Shown piece after piece: positions 13,801-23,200 of a stretch of DNA of 64,000 nucleotides. Below the pieces are notes generated by a model, which was given only the letters and a program-made list of their open reading frames with translations, was not told the DNA's origin and made no database searches. Numbering within the stretch: the stretch's first letter is position 1; each line of letters begins with the position of its first letter. The translations under genes and the position numbers were made by a program. The stretch comes from Opitutus sp. ER46 (lineage in GTDB: Bacteria; Verrucomicrobiota; Verrucomicrobiia; Opitutales; Opitutaceae), in contig NZ_QAYX01000017.1 of NCBI RefSeq assembly GCF_003054705.1, positions 248,001 through 312,000 on the forward strand, given 5' to 3'.

Positions 13801-13929
13801 GCGGCCTTCAACCGCGCCGGTTTGCGCCGACGGCGTGGAAGCGGCGAAGCCCAACACGGGCAGGAGGAGAAAGTACAGGATGCGCCGGACGGCCCGAGCA
13901 AGACGGGAAAACGAGGTCAGGGGTGACAT
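10819..13929 (-). CDS. TonB-dependent outer-membrane receptor with N-terminal CarboxypepD_reg domain
   Basis: This is a 1036-aa outer-membrane transporter predicted to import an oligosaccharide using TonB energy. After a signal peptide comes a carboxypeptidase-regulatory-like beta-sandwich (GAVEGRVFN to about residue 120), then a linker, then a plug domain (SLRGFPGNNTGLTIDGG, with IPMSNISRVEVTKVPTPD). A long beta-barrel ends in the expected aromatic residue (TFGIRGSF). There is no SusD-like lipoprotein next to it, which is usual for verrucomicrobial glycan receptors and unlike Bacteroidota PULs. ATG 13929 is preferred because the signal peptide (RRILYFLLLPVLGFA) follows directly; a longer reading frame upstream lacks one. 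The GH33 and GH2 genes follow on the same strand, so the ligand is probably a sialylated or galactosylated glycan. Confidence 0.9.
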   Translation of the reverse strand: MSPLTSFSRLARAVRRILYFLLLPVLGFAASTPSAQTGAVEGRVFNATSATALVNARVALGGTNREAITDETGSFRFTNVPAGENHLTVTYVGMAPQSIVVQVPPGGTVQREIELARAGTAKAYGADGETVKLDTFTVVVDREMSAQAISMNEQRNSANIKNVVAIDEFGDRGTENIGEFLLFLPGVSIETSGSEASSISLRGFPGNNTGLTIDGGSVATSFNGDTRSLDLREIPMSNISRVEVTKVPTPDMPASGLGGSVNLISRSGFETKKRRFGFNVYTMFHNRDGITFKPGVRAHTGATSPTWVQPSFDFNYRQPLSRNFAITLGGGRTWRHKPMEHGDVTDEVAVWDIVRMYQRQSQWNSLAQVFQTLSGQMGFDWRLSPRDLLSASFQYRKYDLFITRNVLAFDYGTGATGGENYTQGAANGVGKVTMNGSGGNVDVLTETKHYTLKYKHRGDTWRADVSGSFSTSASDKPDNELGFFNNIPAELSNVVLRGEGIPGSGGIIPMSYSATDRAGKPVDIYDGGNYALTWGSTNQSDWNVHTMSARADLGRDFNGRVPFTLKLGSALDRTNRDGRGYYRRWNFRPNGKTDVASRLARNFDVFDEEYNAASPDMYGKQVRWISQVKMYDLFRAHPDWFVLDPAQVHQDQVTSSREFTETVSAGYIRADLRLLNNRLWLVGGARYEHTAIEGSGPLNDINAQYKRNPDGSFVRDAAGKRVLITTDPLALRQLRYVERGARAKRNYDGVYPSFNASYNLTENLVLRAAYAQTIGRPNTSFIIPGLTISEPDVANPRITVNNPALKPWTADSYDLSLESYQIKDGFGSVGVFRKDIKNFFGVVITPATPELLEQYGLENDPTLLDYDISTRENVGDAKVQGVEFSYRQSLAFLPRWARGLQVFVNATKLEITGSNTADFTGFNPETFAGGISLVRERFFIKGTISYLGDTRRALVAVSAADGIPADTYTYQGKRTRIGINGQYSLNKRYSVYVSVSDLGGFVQNLERYAPNTPKYARGNRLQELGFYYTFGIRGSF

Positions 13930-13980
13930 GGGCTTTGGTTCAGGCGTTGGCGTGAGCCGATGAATTTTGATCAAGGCTAA

Positions 13981-14004
13981 GGTCTGCGCTGCGCGCGGCA
14001 GACC
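13981..14004. promoter_or_regulatory. Inverted repeat upstream of TonB receptor gene (candidate operator)
   Basis: GGTCTGC at 13981-13987 and GCAGACC at 13998-14004 form a perfect 7-bp inverted repeat with a 10-bp spacer, about 50 bp before the receptor start. The half-site CAGACC recurs at 14102-14107 and 14125-14130 in the same intergenic region. The adjacent GntR/LacI-type regulator is the natural candidate to bind here; this is inference. The rest of the 263-bp gap (13930-14192) shows no gene. Confidence 0.35.
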
Positions 14005-14192
14005 GGTGGGGCAGGGGCGGGGGTGACGATCCCCGGGTGAGGCGGCGACACGCTGGAAACTGCCGTGGCCCGGCAACAGTCGAAACCAGTGGTGTCGGAA
14101 TCAGACCAGTCGCGTCTGGTTCGTCAGACCGTGATCCCCCCGGGGACGCGCGTGTTGCGCCCCCTTGCGCGGGTGCCCGCTTGGGCTCGATG

Positions 14193-15299
14193 TCAGCGGA
14201 TGGCGGACGGACCCGGCCCGATGGTCGCGCCGGCGATGTACTCCGGCATCAGCTGCACGGCGCGCTGGGTCACCGTCCCGTGTTCCAGCAGCTCCAGCAC
14301 TGCCTGGAGCAGCGTGCGGGCGAACGCACGCGGGCTGGCCACGTAGCGGGCGGGCGCGGGGACGAGGAAGGAGAGAAAGGGATCTTCGTCGCGGGAGATG
14401 AGCGAGATGTCCCCGGGAATCCGCCGGCCCAGCTGCGTGAGGCACGTCGCCACCGTCAGGTAGTGGTAGGCGTTCGCGACGACGAGGGCGGTCGGTGCCG
14501 GATGCTGCGCGAGCATCCGGCGGAGCAATTGCACGATGCCCGGCACGGTGGCGTCGTGGTGGTGCACTTTCGCCGTCGCGTCGCTGTGCTGGGAGCGTGC
14601 CACACCTTCGATGAAGCCGGCTTCGCTCTCGATGTCACCGGCCAGCCGGGTCTTCTGGGCGACCAACGCGAGGTGGCGATGTCCCTGGCTCAACAGCACG
14701 CCGGCGGCGTGGCGGCAAAGCGCGCGGTGGTCGAGATCGCGGAACGGCAGGTCCACCCCTGCGTGGCACGAACCTGCGATCAGACACGGGATATCCCGCC
14801 GCGCGAACCACTGCTGGCAACCCGCGCTGGCGAGCGCGAGCACCCAGCAGCCGTGGTGGTGCTGACGTACCAGCTTCTCGAGCGCGGCGGCGGGATTGGC
14901 GCGGAAATACTGCGCGCCGTGGAAGATGTGCAGCTGGCAGCCGCGCTCACCCAGCATCGCGCGGAGCTCGTCAATCCAGAGGGCCTGCGTGGGGCGCAAT
15001 TGCTCCACCGGCTGCGGGGTGAGCAGCGCGACATCACGGGCACGCAGGCCGCTCGGCGCCTCCGGCGTGGCCAGGACGCGGTTGCCGGCGCCATGCTCGG
15101 GCCGGATGTCTCCCTCCTGGTGCAGCTGCGCGAGGGCGCGGCGGAGCGTGCTGCGGCTGACCTGCAGCATCTCGCACAACGAGCGCTCCGGCGGCAGCCA
15201 TTCCACCCATTGTCCGGACGAGATCTGGCGTCGGATGCAGGCCACGGTCTGGGCCACCAGCGAGAGGCGTTGGGGAATGCGGTCCACGCGCCGACTCAA
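14193..15299 (-). CDS. GntR-HTH / LacI-type effector-domain transcriptional regulator
   Basis: This is a 368-aa regulator with an unusual but recognised combination. The winged-helix DNA-binding domain of the GntR type is at residues 10-75 (WLPPERSLCEM followed by VSRSTLRRAL). It is joined to a periplasmic-binding-protein-like effector domain of the LacI/GalR type (about 88-360). Similar proteins control sugar utilisation genes in Verrucomicrobia. It lies directly upstream of the TonB receptor on the same strand, so it most likely controls the receptor-GH33-GH2 group, with a sugar as effector. It overlaps no neighbour and ends 263 bp before the receptor. Confidence 0.85.
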   Translation of the reverse strand: MSRRVDRIPQRLSLVAQTVACIRRQISSGQWVEWLPPERSLCEMLQVSRSTLRRALAQLHQEGDIRPEHGAGNRVLATPEAPSGLRARDVALLTPQPVEQLRPTQALWIDELRAMLGERGCQLHIFHGAQYFRANPAAALEKLVRQHHHGCWVLALASAGCQQWFARRDIPCLIAGSCHAGVDLPFRDLDHRALCRHAAGVLLSQGHRHLALVAQKTRLAGDIESEAGFIEGVARSQHSDATAKVHHHDATVPGIVQLLRRMLAQHPAPTALVVANAYHYLTVATCLTQLGRRIPGDISLISRDEDPFLSFLVPAPARYVASPRAFARTLLQAVLELLEHGTVTQRAVQLMPEYIAGATIGPGPSAIR

Positions 15300-15351
15300 C
15301 GGGTCCGGCGGCGCGCCGCAATCCGGGAGTTGCCGCGCGCCTGCCCGCGCG

Positions 15352-16239
15352 TCAGTGCGCGGCGGCAGGCCCGGACGGGGCGACGGGAGCGCTGTGGCGG
15401 TAGTCAGACGGTGTCATCCGGGTGCGCTGCTTGAACACCCGGCAGAAGTAGGCGGCCTCGCTGAACCCGCACCGGGCGGCGACCTCGTCGACGGTCTGGT
15501 GGTGGTGGCGCAGGAGGTATTTGGCCCAGTTGAGCCGCACGTAGGTGACGTAGGCGTTGAACGACACCATGCCCTCGCGTTTGAAGAGCCGGGAAACGTG
15601 GGGCGGCGAGATGTTGAAGTGCTGCGCCACGGCATCCCGGGTGAGCGGCGACTGGAAGTGCTCCTGCACGTACATGCAGATGCTCTCGTAGAGGTTGGCG
15701 GTGCGTCGGCGCGGTTCCGGCGCCGCGGCGGTAAGCGCGTGCAAGGTTGCGCGCAGCAGGGCGTCGACGAGTGGCGGCGCGGCGTCTCCGCCGGTCCCGC
15801 GGAGCGCGAGCAGGGCGTGCATGATGTTGCGCGGCGCCTCCTCGATCGCGCCCTGGAGCACGGCCTTGGCCACCTGCGGGTGTCCGGCGGCGTCGTGCGT
15901 GACCAGGCTGAGCCCGATCTGGTGGCGGCCAAACAGCACGTTCAGCGCGCGGCAGGGCGCGGTCGTCACCGGCCGGTTCCAGCAGTTGGCCGGGACGACG
16001 ACCGCGTGACCGGCCGCGAGCCGCACCAGGCGGGCATGGCCGGCCTGTTCGATCCACATCGCATCGGTGCCGCCAAGCGCGAGGTACAGACGGGGAAAGT
16101 GCACGAAGTAGGCGAGGGCGGGTGGCGTGGTGGCGCCCGTCTCGGCGAAATGCACGGCCTTCACCTGGAGGCGTTCGCGGGCGCGTTTCAAGGCGGTGAC
16201 GATGACTTCCTCGGGGCGCGTGATGGGCCGGCGGCGCAT
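15352..16239 (-). CDS. AraC-family transcriptional regulator
   Basis: This is a 295-aa regulator. The C-terminal 100 residues form the paired helix-turn-helix of AraC/XylS proteins (LTRDAVAQHFNISPPHVSRLF, then VDEVAARCGFSEAAYFCRVFK and TPSDYR). The N-terminal half resembles a cupin-like sugar-sensing domain. ATG 16239 is chosen because the conserved region starts soon after; the open frame upstream would run into the divergent PTS gene. It is transcribed away from the PTS operon with 111 bp between the starts, the usual arrangement for a regulator and its target. It could instead act on the minus-strand glycan locus that follows it. Confidence 0.87.
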   Translation of the reverse strand: MRRRPITRPEEVIVTALKRARERLQVKAVHFAETGATTPPALAYFVHFPRLYLALGGTDAMWIEQAGHARLVRLAAGHAVVVPANCWNRPVTTAPCRALNVLFGRHQIGLSLVTHDAAGHPQVAKAVLQGAIEEAPRNIMHALLALRGTGGDAAPPLVDALLRATLHALTAAAPEPRRRTANLYESICMYVQEHFQSPLTRDAVAQHFNISPPHVSRLFKREGMVSFNAYVTYVRLNWAKYLLRHHHQTVDEVAARCGFSEAAYFCRVFKQRTRMTPSDYRHSAPVAPSGPAAAH

Positions 16240-16260
16240 GCCCCAGCAGGTTACAATTCT

Positions 16261-16288
16261 CCAACGAATGCGATGGGATTCTAGTTGG
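16261..16288. promoter_or_regulatory. Divergent promoter region with CCAAC-N18-GTTGG inverted repeat
   Basis: The 111-bp region between the AraC-type gene and the PTS operon must hold both promoters. CCAAC at 16261-16265 and GTTGG at 16284-16288 form an inverted repeat, and GCAC-GCCT-GTGC follows at 16297-16308. Either could bind the AraC-family protein, although AraC sites are more often direct repeats. No clear -10/-35 pair is visible. Confidence 0.28.
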
Positions 16289-16350
16289 TGCGGCCTGCAC
16301 GCCTGTGCAATAGACACGGTGCTTCGCTGGCGCGGCCGCGCCGGAACCCC

Positions 16351-17379
16351 ATGAAAGACGAACTCCTCAAGATCAAAACGTACCTGCTGAGCGGCGTTTC
16401 CTTCGCGATCCCGTTCATCGCGAGCGGCGGCATCCTGATCGCCGCCGCCATTGCCCTCGCCCCGATGGGACCGCACGGCGCCGACTTCAGCGCCAGTCCG
16501 AACCTCCGCCTCATCCTGACGATCGGTGAGACCGCCTTCCGCCTCGTGCCGGCGGTGCTCGCCGGCTACATCGCGCACGCCATGGCGGCCAAACCCGGTC
16601 TCGTCCCGGGCTTCGTCGGCGGTTTCCTGGCCAACGAGGTGAAGGCGGGATTCCTGGGCGCGCTCGTGGCCGGGTTATTGGCCGGGTACCTCGTGAACCT
16701 GATCAAGAAGCTGCCGGTGCCGGCCTGGCTCCGCCCCGTCATGCCGATTCTGATCATTCCCATCCTTTCAACGCTGGTGATCGGCGTGCTGATGCTGCAC
16801 GTGCTCGGCGTCCCGATTGCCGAGTTGATGGCCAGCCTCAAGGTCTGGCTCGAGACCATGAGCACCGGCAACGCCGTCCTGCTCGCCGTCCTGCTTGGAG
16901 CCATGATCGCCTTCGATATGGGCGGCCCCGTCAACAAGGTCGCCTTTGGTTTTGCCGCCGGCCTGATTTCCCAGGGCAACGTTGCCATCATGGGCTGCGT
17001 CGCGGCCGCCATCTGCACGCCCCCGCTGGGCCTCGGGCTTGCCACGCTGCTCCGCCGCCGCCTCTGGAGCGAGGAGGAGCGTGACGCCGGCGGCGCCGCG
17101 CTCGCGATGGGCTGCATCGGCATCACCGAGGGCGCCATCCCCTTCGCCGCCGCGGATCCGGTCCGCATCATCCCATGCCTCATGGCCGGCTCCTCCGTGG
17201 CGGCCGCCGTCGCCATGACTGCACGCGTCGGCGACCACGCCCCGCACGGCGGCCCCATCGTCCTGCCCGTGGTCGACCATCGTTTCATGTACGTCGTTGC
17301 CATCCTGGCTGGCACCCTCGTCACCGCGCTCGCCGTCACCTTCGTCAAATCACGTCAAACGTCCTCTTCGTCGTCATGA
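16351..17379 (+). CDS. PTS system, fructose-family EIIC permease
   Basis: This is a 342-aa integral membrane permease of the fructose/mannosylglycerate PTS family. It starts with the characteristic KTYLLSGVSFAIPFIASGGILIA segment (shortened here to its recognisable parts, LLSGVSFAIPF and ASGGILIA) and contains GGPVNKVAF and the GCIGITEGAIPFAA substrate-loop region conserved in EIIC(Fru). It would move the sugar while the EIIB domain phosphorylates it. ATG 16351 is preferred over an upstream in-frame ATG at 16285 because homologues begin with this sequence. Its stop overlaps the EIIB start (ATGA). No separate 1-phosphofructokinase gene is nearby, so the sugar may not be fructose; the downstream alpha-mannosidase suggests mannose or a mannoside. 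Confidence 0.92.
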   Translation: MKDELLKIKTYLLSGVSFAIPFIASGGILIAAAIALAPMGPHGADFSASPNLRLILTIGETAFRLVPAVLAGYIAHAMAAKPGLVPGFVGGFLANEVKAGFLGALVAGLLAGYLVNLIKKLPVPAWLRPVMPILIIPILSTLVIGVLMLHVLGVPIAELMASLKVWLETMSTGNAVLLAVLLGAMIAFDMGGPVNKVAFGFAAGLISQGNVAIMGCVAAAICTPPLGLGLATLLRRRLWSEEERDAGGAALAMGCIGITEGAIPFAAADPVRIIPCLMAGSSVAAAVAMTARVGDHAPHGGPIVLPVVDHRFMYVVAILAGTLVTALAVTFVKSRQTSSSSS

Positions 17380-17672
17380 ACATCGTCGCAGTCACCGCCT
17401 GTCCGACCGGCATCGCCCATACCTACATGGCGGCCGAGAAACTCGAAAAGACCGCCAAGGCGCTTGGCCATCACATCAAGGTCGAGACGCAGGGCGCCAT
17501 GGGCATCGAAAATGAGCTGACCGCCGCGGACATCAAAGCGGCGGACGCCGTGCTCTTCGCCGTGGATATCGAGGTGGAGAAGAACGAGCGCTTTGCCGGC
17601 AAGAAGGTGGTCAACGTGCCGGTCCAGCTCGCGATCCGCGATCCCAAGGGCGTGCTCGCGAAACTCCTCTGA
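17376..17672 (+). CDS. PTS system, fructose-family EIIB component
   Basis: This is a 98-aa cytoplasmic phosphotransfer protein. The active-site Cys9 sits in the family signature VTACPTGIAHTYMAAE and accepts phosphate from the EIIA domain before passing it to the sugar. In many relatives EIIB is fused to EIIC; here the two are separate and linked by a four-base ATGA overlap, as in FryB/FryC-type systems. It is followed after 31 bases by the multidomain HPr-EI-EIIA gene. The length is that of an isolated EIIB domain. Confidence 0.94.
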   Translation: MNIVAVTACPTGIAHTYMAAEKLEKTAKALGHHIKVETQGAMGIENELTAADIKAADAVLFAVDIEVEKNERFAGKKVVNVPVQLAIRDPKGVLAKLL

Positions 17673-17703
17673 TCCACGCGTTCGTTTGGTCGCCGGTCCT
17701 CCT

Positions 17704-20232
17704 GTGGCACAGACCCTCCGCTTTGCCTTCCCCTTGCCCAACGGGCTGCATGCCCGGCCGGCGAGTCACTTTGCCGATGTCGCGCATCGTTTCGGTTGCG
17801 TGATCAGCTTCGTCAACGAGCGCAACGGACGCACGGCGGACGCGCGCAGCGTGCTCGGTCTGGTGGGCACGGCCACGCGGGCGAACGACGCCTGCCGGCT
17901 CGAACTTGCGGGTGGGGACGAGGCCGCTGCGGGCGCGGCGTTCCAAACGTTTCTGGCGGGAGCGTTTCTCCGCTGCGACACCGAGCTCGTGCCCGACGCC
18001 ACGGAGCCGGGCGAGATTCTGATCCCGCGTTCCTTGCGCGCGGCCGGGCTCGAGACGTACGTCGCGGGCCGCGTGGCGGCGCGCGGGTTGGGCCGCGGTC
18101 GCGCCGTCTTGTCGGGCGGCCTTCGCATCCCCACGGACCTGGCGACAGGTGCGGCGTCAGATCCGGCCGCCGAAGAAGCCCGGTTTGACGAGGCGCTGAA
18201 CCGCGTGGCGCTCGACCTGCAGCAGGAATCCCGTGCGGCGGACGGACCCGCCGCGGCGGTGCTGCGGGCGCACTTGGCGATCGTGGGTGACGCAACCTTG
18301 CGGAGCGCCGTGGTCGCTGGGATCCAGGGCGGTCGGCCGGCGGCGCACGCGCTGGCAGAGGCGGTGGCTTGGCAGCGGCAGATCCTGGGCGCCGCGGAGA
18401 GCGCCTACGTGCGCGAGCGGGTGATCGATGTCGAAGATGTGGCCGGTCGGCTCTGGGAAAGACTATGTGGTCCCGGCTATCGCCGGCCCACGCTGCGGCT
18501 GGCCGAGCCATCAATCGTTTTCGCCGAAGCGCTTTCGCCCAGTCAGTTCCTGGCCCTCGATCGCGCGCACCTGCGGGCGGTGGTCCTGGCCCGGGCCGGA
18601 CAGACCTCGCACGCGGTGATCCTGGCCCGGTCGTTTGGCGTGCCGACCCTCACGGGCGTGGCGGACGCGGTGGCGCTGGGGCAGGCGGGCAGCGAGGTGA
18701 TCGTGGATGCCAACCTCGGCATCGTCATCGCGGGACCGGACGCGCGCCTGCGGAAGTACTATGACGGCGAAGAGGCGAAGTATCGCCGGCTCACGACCAG
18801 GAACGCGGCGCAGCAGAACCGGCTGGGCGCCACGGCCGATGGCCGGCGGCTCGAGATCGGCGCCAACATCGCCTCCCTCGAGGAAGCCGCGGCGGCGTTC
18901 GCCCAGGGGGCGGAAGGGATCGGCCTGTTGCGGACGGAGTTGCTCTTCAGCGGACGGGACACCGCGCCCGACGAGGCGACCCAGTATGCCCTTTATGCCG
19001 GCGTGGTGACGGCGGCGGCCGGCCGGCCGGTCATCATTCGCACGCTGGATGCCGGCGGCGACAAACCCGTGGCGTTCCTGCCCCGGACGACCGAGGCGAA
19101 CCCGTTTCTCGGCTATCGTGGGGCGCGGCTCTACCGCGAGCATGCCGACCTGATCCGCACCCAGCTGCGGGCGATCCTGCGCGCGGCTGCCCTCGGGCCG
19201 GTCAAGGTTCTCGTCCCGATGATCTCCAGCGTGGAGGAGGCGCGCTTTGTCCGCCAACTGCTCGGCGAGGCGCGGGCCGAACTGGTCGCGCGCGGCGAGG
19301 CCGTGCCGGAATCGATCCCGTTCGGCCTGATGATCGAGGTCCCGGCCACTGCGTTCATCCTGGATGAGCTCTGTGCCGAGGCGGACTTCTTCAGCCTCGG
19401 GACCAACGATCTCGCCCAATACTTTTCGGCCGCGGATCGGGAGAACCCTCGCGTGGCGGCGTTGCATGACCCGTTGCAGCCGGCATTCGTGCGGCTGCTG
19501 CGGCAGATCGTCATGCGGGTGCGCGCCCATGGCCGCTGGATTGGCCTCTGCGGCGAGATGGCCGAGCACCCCGCGGCCCTTCCGCTGCTCGTGGCGCTTG
19601 GCCTCGACGAGATCAGTCTGGCCGCCCCCCGCATTCCCGCGACCAAGGCGGCGCTCGCGCGGCTGGAGTATGCCCGGGCGGTTCCGCTGCTGGAGCAGGT
19701 GCTTGCCTGCGCGACCCGATCCGCCGTGGACCACGTGCTCAGCCATGCCGCCAGCAACGCCGAACCGCTGTTGCTTCCGGAGCTGGTCCTCAACGATGTG
19801 GTGGCCGCGTCCAAGGAGGAGGTCCTCCGCCTTGTGGCCGATGCCCTGCAGGTGGCGGGCCGCACCGACACGCCGGCGGCGATCGAGGCGGCCGTGTGGC
19901 GGCGGGAGGAGGCGTACTCCACCGGCTTCGGCGAGGGGTTTGCCCTCCCGCACGCGAAGACCGACGCCCTGCGCGCGAACTCAATCGTCCTCGTGCGGCT
20001 GCGCACGGCGGTCGAGTGGGGCGCGTTGGACGGCAAACCCGTCGACGTGGTGATCTTTCTCGGCATTCGCGCCAGCGACCATGCGCGCGAGCATCTCGCG
20101 ACGCTGGCCCGGCTCTCCCGGTTGGTGACGCACGACACGTTCCGGGATGCCGTGCGGCAAGAGCGCGATCCCGCGGCGCTGCTCACCCTGCTTTCTCCCG
20201 CTGCCGCGCTACCCGGCAACCCAACTCCCTGA
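17704..20232 (+). CDS. Multiphosphoryl transfer protein HPr-EI-EIIA(Fru)
   Basis: This is an 842-aa fusion that carries the entire soluble phosphate relay. The HPr domain (1-90) has His16 in NGLHARPAS. Enzyme I (about 115-690) has phospho-His303 in GQTSHAVILARS and a PEP-binding C-terminal barrel (TNDLAQYF, GLCGEMAEHP). The EIIA(Fru) domain (about 690-842) has His750 in GFALPHAKTDA. The domain order HPr-EI-EIIA matches FryA/FrwA-type proteins, whereas Rhodobacter-type FruB starts with EIIA. GTG at 17704 is chosen because HPr homology begins with it; no ATG lies close by. With EIIC and EIIB upstream this makes a self-sufficient PTS that needs no separate ptsH or ptsI. Confidence 0.92.
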   Translation: MAQTLRFAFPLPNGLHARPASHFADVAHRFGCVISFVNERNGRTADARSVLGLVGTATRANDACRLELAGGDEAAAGAAFQTFLAGAFLRCDTELVPDATEPGEILIPRSLRAAGLETYVAGRVAARGLGRGRAVLSGGLRIPTDLATGAASDPAAEEARFDEALNRVALDLQQESRAADGPAAAVLRAHLAIVGDATLRSAVVAGIQGGRPAAHALAEAVAWQRQILGAAESAYVRERVIDVEDVAGRLWERLCGPGYRRPTLRLAEPSIVFAEALSPSQFLALDRAHLRAVVLARAGQTSHAVILARSFGVPTLTGVADAVALGQAGSEVIVDANLGIVIAGPDARLRKYYDGEEAKYRRLTTRNAAQQNRLGATADGRRLEIGANIASLEEAAAAFAQGAEGIGLLRTELLFSGRDTAPDEATQYALYAGVVTAAAGRPVIIRTLDAGGDKPVAFLPRTTEANPFLGYRGARLYREHADLIRTQLRAILRAAALGPVKVLVPMISSVEEARFVRQLLGEARAELVARGEAVPESIPFGLMIEVPATAFILDELCAEADFFSLGTNDLAQYFSAADRENPRVAALHDPLQPAFVRLLRQIVMRVRAHGRWIGLCGEMAEHPAALPLLVALGLDEISLAAPRIPATKAALARLEYARAVPLLEQVLACATRSAVDHVLSHAASNAEPLLLPELVLNDVVAASKEEVLRLVADALQVAGRTDTPAAIEAAVWRREEAYSTGFGEGFALPHAKTDALRANSIVLVRLRTAVEWGALDGKPVDVVIFLGIRASDHAREHLATLARLSRLVTHDTFRDAVRQERDPAALLTLLSPAAALPGNPTP

Positions 20233-20260
20233 ACGGTTACGCAAGTCCATTCCCCCCAAC

Positions 20261-23200
20261 ATGAGTATTCACGTCCCCCGCGTCCTCGGCCTCAGCATCC
20301 TCCTGGCTTCGACCTGTTTCGCCGCCGCACCCGTCCCGGGCGAAACGTTTGAGCGGGCGCCGGCGCGTCCGGTCGACACGGCGCGGGACCGCAATCTCTA
20401 CGTCGTTGGTTACTCGCACCTCGATACGCAGTGGCGGTGGACGTATCCGCAGGTGATCCGCCAGTTCATCGGCAACACGTTGAAGGACAATTTCGCGCTG
20501 CTGGAGAAGTACCCCAACTACGTCTTCAATTTCAGCGGCTCGCGGCGGTACGAGATGATGGAGGAGTACTATCCGGCCGAGTTCGCGCGGTTGAAGGACC
20601 TCGTCGCCGCCGGGCGCTGGTTTCCGGCCGGATCGTCCGTGGATGAGAACGATTCGGTCGTGCCCTCGGCCGAATCGACGCTCCGCCATGTGCTCTATGG
20701 AAACGCGTACTTCCGCCGGCATTTCGGCGTGGCGAGCGAGGAGTTCATGCTGCCCGACTGCTTTGGGTTCCCGTACAGCCTGCCCACGATGCTGGCGCAT
20801 GCCGGCGTGAAGGGATTCTCCACGCAGAAATTGACCTGGGGCTCGGCCGCCGGAATCCCGTTCAAGGTCGGCGTGTGGATCGGGCCGGATGGCAACTCGG
20901 TCGTGGCTGCGCTCGACCCCGGGGCCTACACCGGGCGCGTCCGGACCGATCTGAGCGCGAGCGAATCCTGGCTGAAACGTATCAATGCCACGGGCGCGCA
21001 ATCCGGCGCGTTTGTCGATTACCACTACTTCGGCACCGGCGACCAAGGTGGCGCGCCGGACGAGGAGTCGGTTCGCTGGGTGGAACAGAGCATCGCGGGC
21101 AAGGGCCCCGTGCGGGTGATTCCGGCGAAGGCGGACCAATTGTTCCTCGACCTCTCGCCGGAACAACGGGCGAAGCTGCCGCAATACCGCGGCGAGTTGC
21201 TGCTCACGCAGCATTCGGCCGGCTCGATTACCTCCGCCGCCTACATGAAGCGGTGGAACCGAAAGAATGAGCTGCTGGCCGACGCGGCGGAGCGTGCCGC
21301 CGTCACGGCCGACTGGCTGGGCGCCGCGCGCTATCCCGCCGCGAAGCTCTACCGCGCGTGGGACCTCGTCCTCGGCTCCCAGATGCACGACATGCTGCCC
21401 GGCACGAGCGTGCCCAAGGCGTACGAGTTCTGTTGGAACGACGAGATTCTGGCCGCGAACCAGTATGCGGCGGTGCTCGAGCACTCGGTCGGGGGCATCG
21501 CCGCCGGCCTCGACACGCGGGCGCAGGGCGTGGCGCTCGTCGTCTACAACCCGCTGGGGTTCGCCCGCGAGGATGTGGTCGAGGCGGCAGTCACGTTCCC
21601 CGCCGGCGCGCCGGCGCACGTCCGCGTGCGGGCACCCGATGGCCACGACCTTCCGGTCCAGGTGCTGCGCCGGGACGGCAACACGCTGCACGTCGCCTTC
21701 GTGGCGGGGCTTGCCCCCGTGAGTTTCGCGACGTTTGACGTGACCGGCGCCGACACGGCCGCCGCCTCGGATGGCACGCTGAAGATCAGTGCGTCGGCTT
21801 TGGAGAACGCCCGCTATCGGGTGGCCGTGGATGCGCAGGGTGATATCGCCTCCGTCCACGACAAGGTCGCCAACCGGGAGCTGCTCGCAGGTCCTTCGCG
21901 CCTGGCGTTTCAGTTTGAACGACCCCGGGAGTACCCGGCTTGGAACATGGATTGGGAGGACCGGCAGAAACCGCCGCGGGGCTTTGTCTCAGGCCCGGCC
22001 CAGGTGAGGATCGTCGAGTCGGGACCGGTGCGCGTGGCCCTGGAAATCACCCGGGAGACGGATGGATCACGCTTTGTGCAGACGGTGCGGCTCGCCCGTG
22101 GCGGGGCGGGCGATCGCGTGGAGGTCGCCACACGCATCGACTGGCAGACCCGCGAGTCGTCGCTCAAGGCCGTGTTCCCGCTGACCGTCAGCAATCCCAT
22201 GGCAACGTACGATTCGCAGGTGGGCACGCTCGACCGCGGCAACAACGAGCCGAAGAAGTACGAGGTGCCGCAGCACCAGTGGTTCAACCTCGACGCGCCG
22301 GATCAGAGCTACGGCGTGGCGGTGCTCAACGACTCGAAGTTCGGCTCGGACAAACCCGATGATGCGACGCTGCGGTTGACTCTGCTCTACACGCCAGCGA
22401 CGCGGGACCGGTACCAGGACCAGGCCACGCAGGACTTTGGCCGGCATGAGATCCTGTATGCCATCACGGGCCACGCCGGCGACTGGCGGCGTGGACAGGT
22501 GCCGCAGAGCGCTGCGCGGCTGAATCAGCCCATGCTGGCATTCACGACGCCATCGCACCCGGGCGCGCTCGGCCGCGGCGTCTCACTCTTCCAAGTGACC
22601 GCGGAGAACGTGCTTCTGCAGGCCGTGAAGAAGGCGGAGCAGGGCGACGAGATCGTCGTTCGTTTCCGGGAGCTTTCCGGCACCGCGGCAAAGGGCGTGC
22701 GGCTCCGTGCCGCCGGCGCCATTGCCGCGGCGCGCGAGGTCGATGGGCAGGAGCGGCCGCTGGCCGGGGCGACGATCGACCACGGCGAGCTGGTCTTCGA
22801 CCTGCAGGGCTACGGCCTTCGTGCTTTTGCGCTGAAGTTGGATCCGGCGAAGTCCCTCGTGACCCCGACGGCGTCGCAACCTGTGCCGCTGACCTTCACC
22901 GACGACGTGGTGAGCACCAACGCCAAGCGTACCGACGGCAGTTTCGACTCCGCCGGGCGCGCGCTTCCGGCCGAGCAGTTGCCCGCGACGATCGTGAGCG
23001 AGGGCGTCGAGTTCCAGATGGGCCCGACGCAGGACGGCCGCGCCAATGCGCTCACCGCCCGGGGCCAGCGCATCGCGCTGCCGGCGGGCTTCGATCGCGT
23101 CTACCTACTGGCGGCGGCGGACGGCGACACGACCGGCGTGTTCCGGATCGATGACCGCTCCACGGAGCTGCGCGTGCAGGACTGGACGGGTTACATCGGA

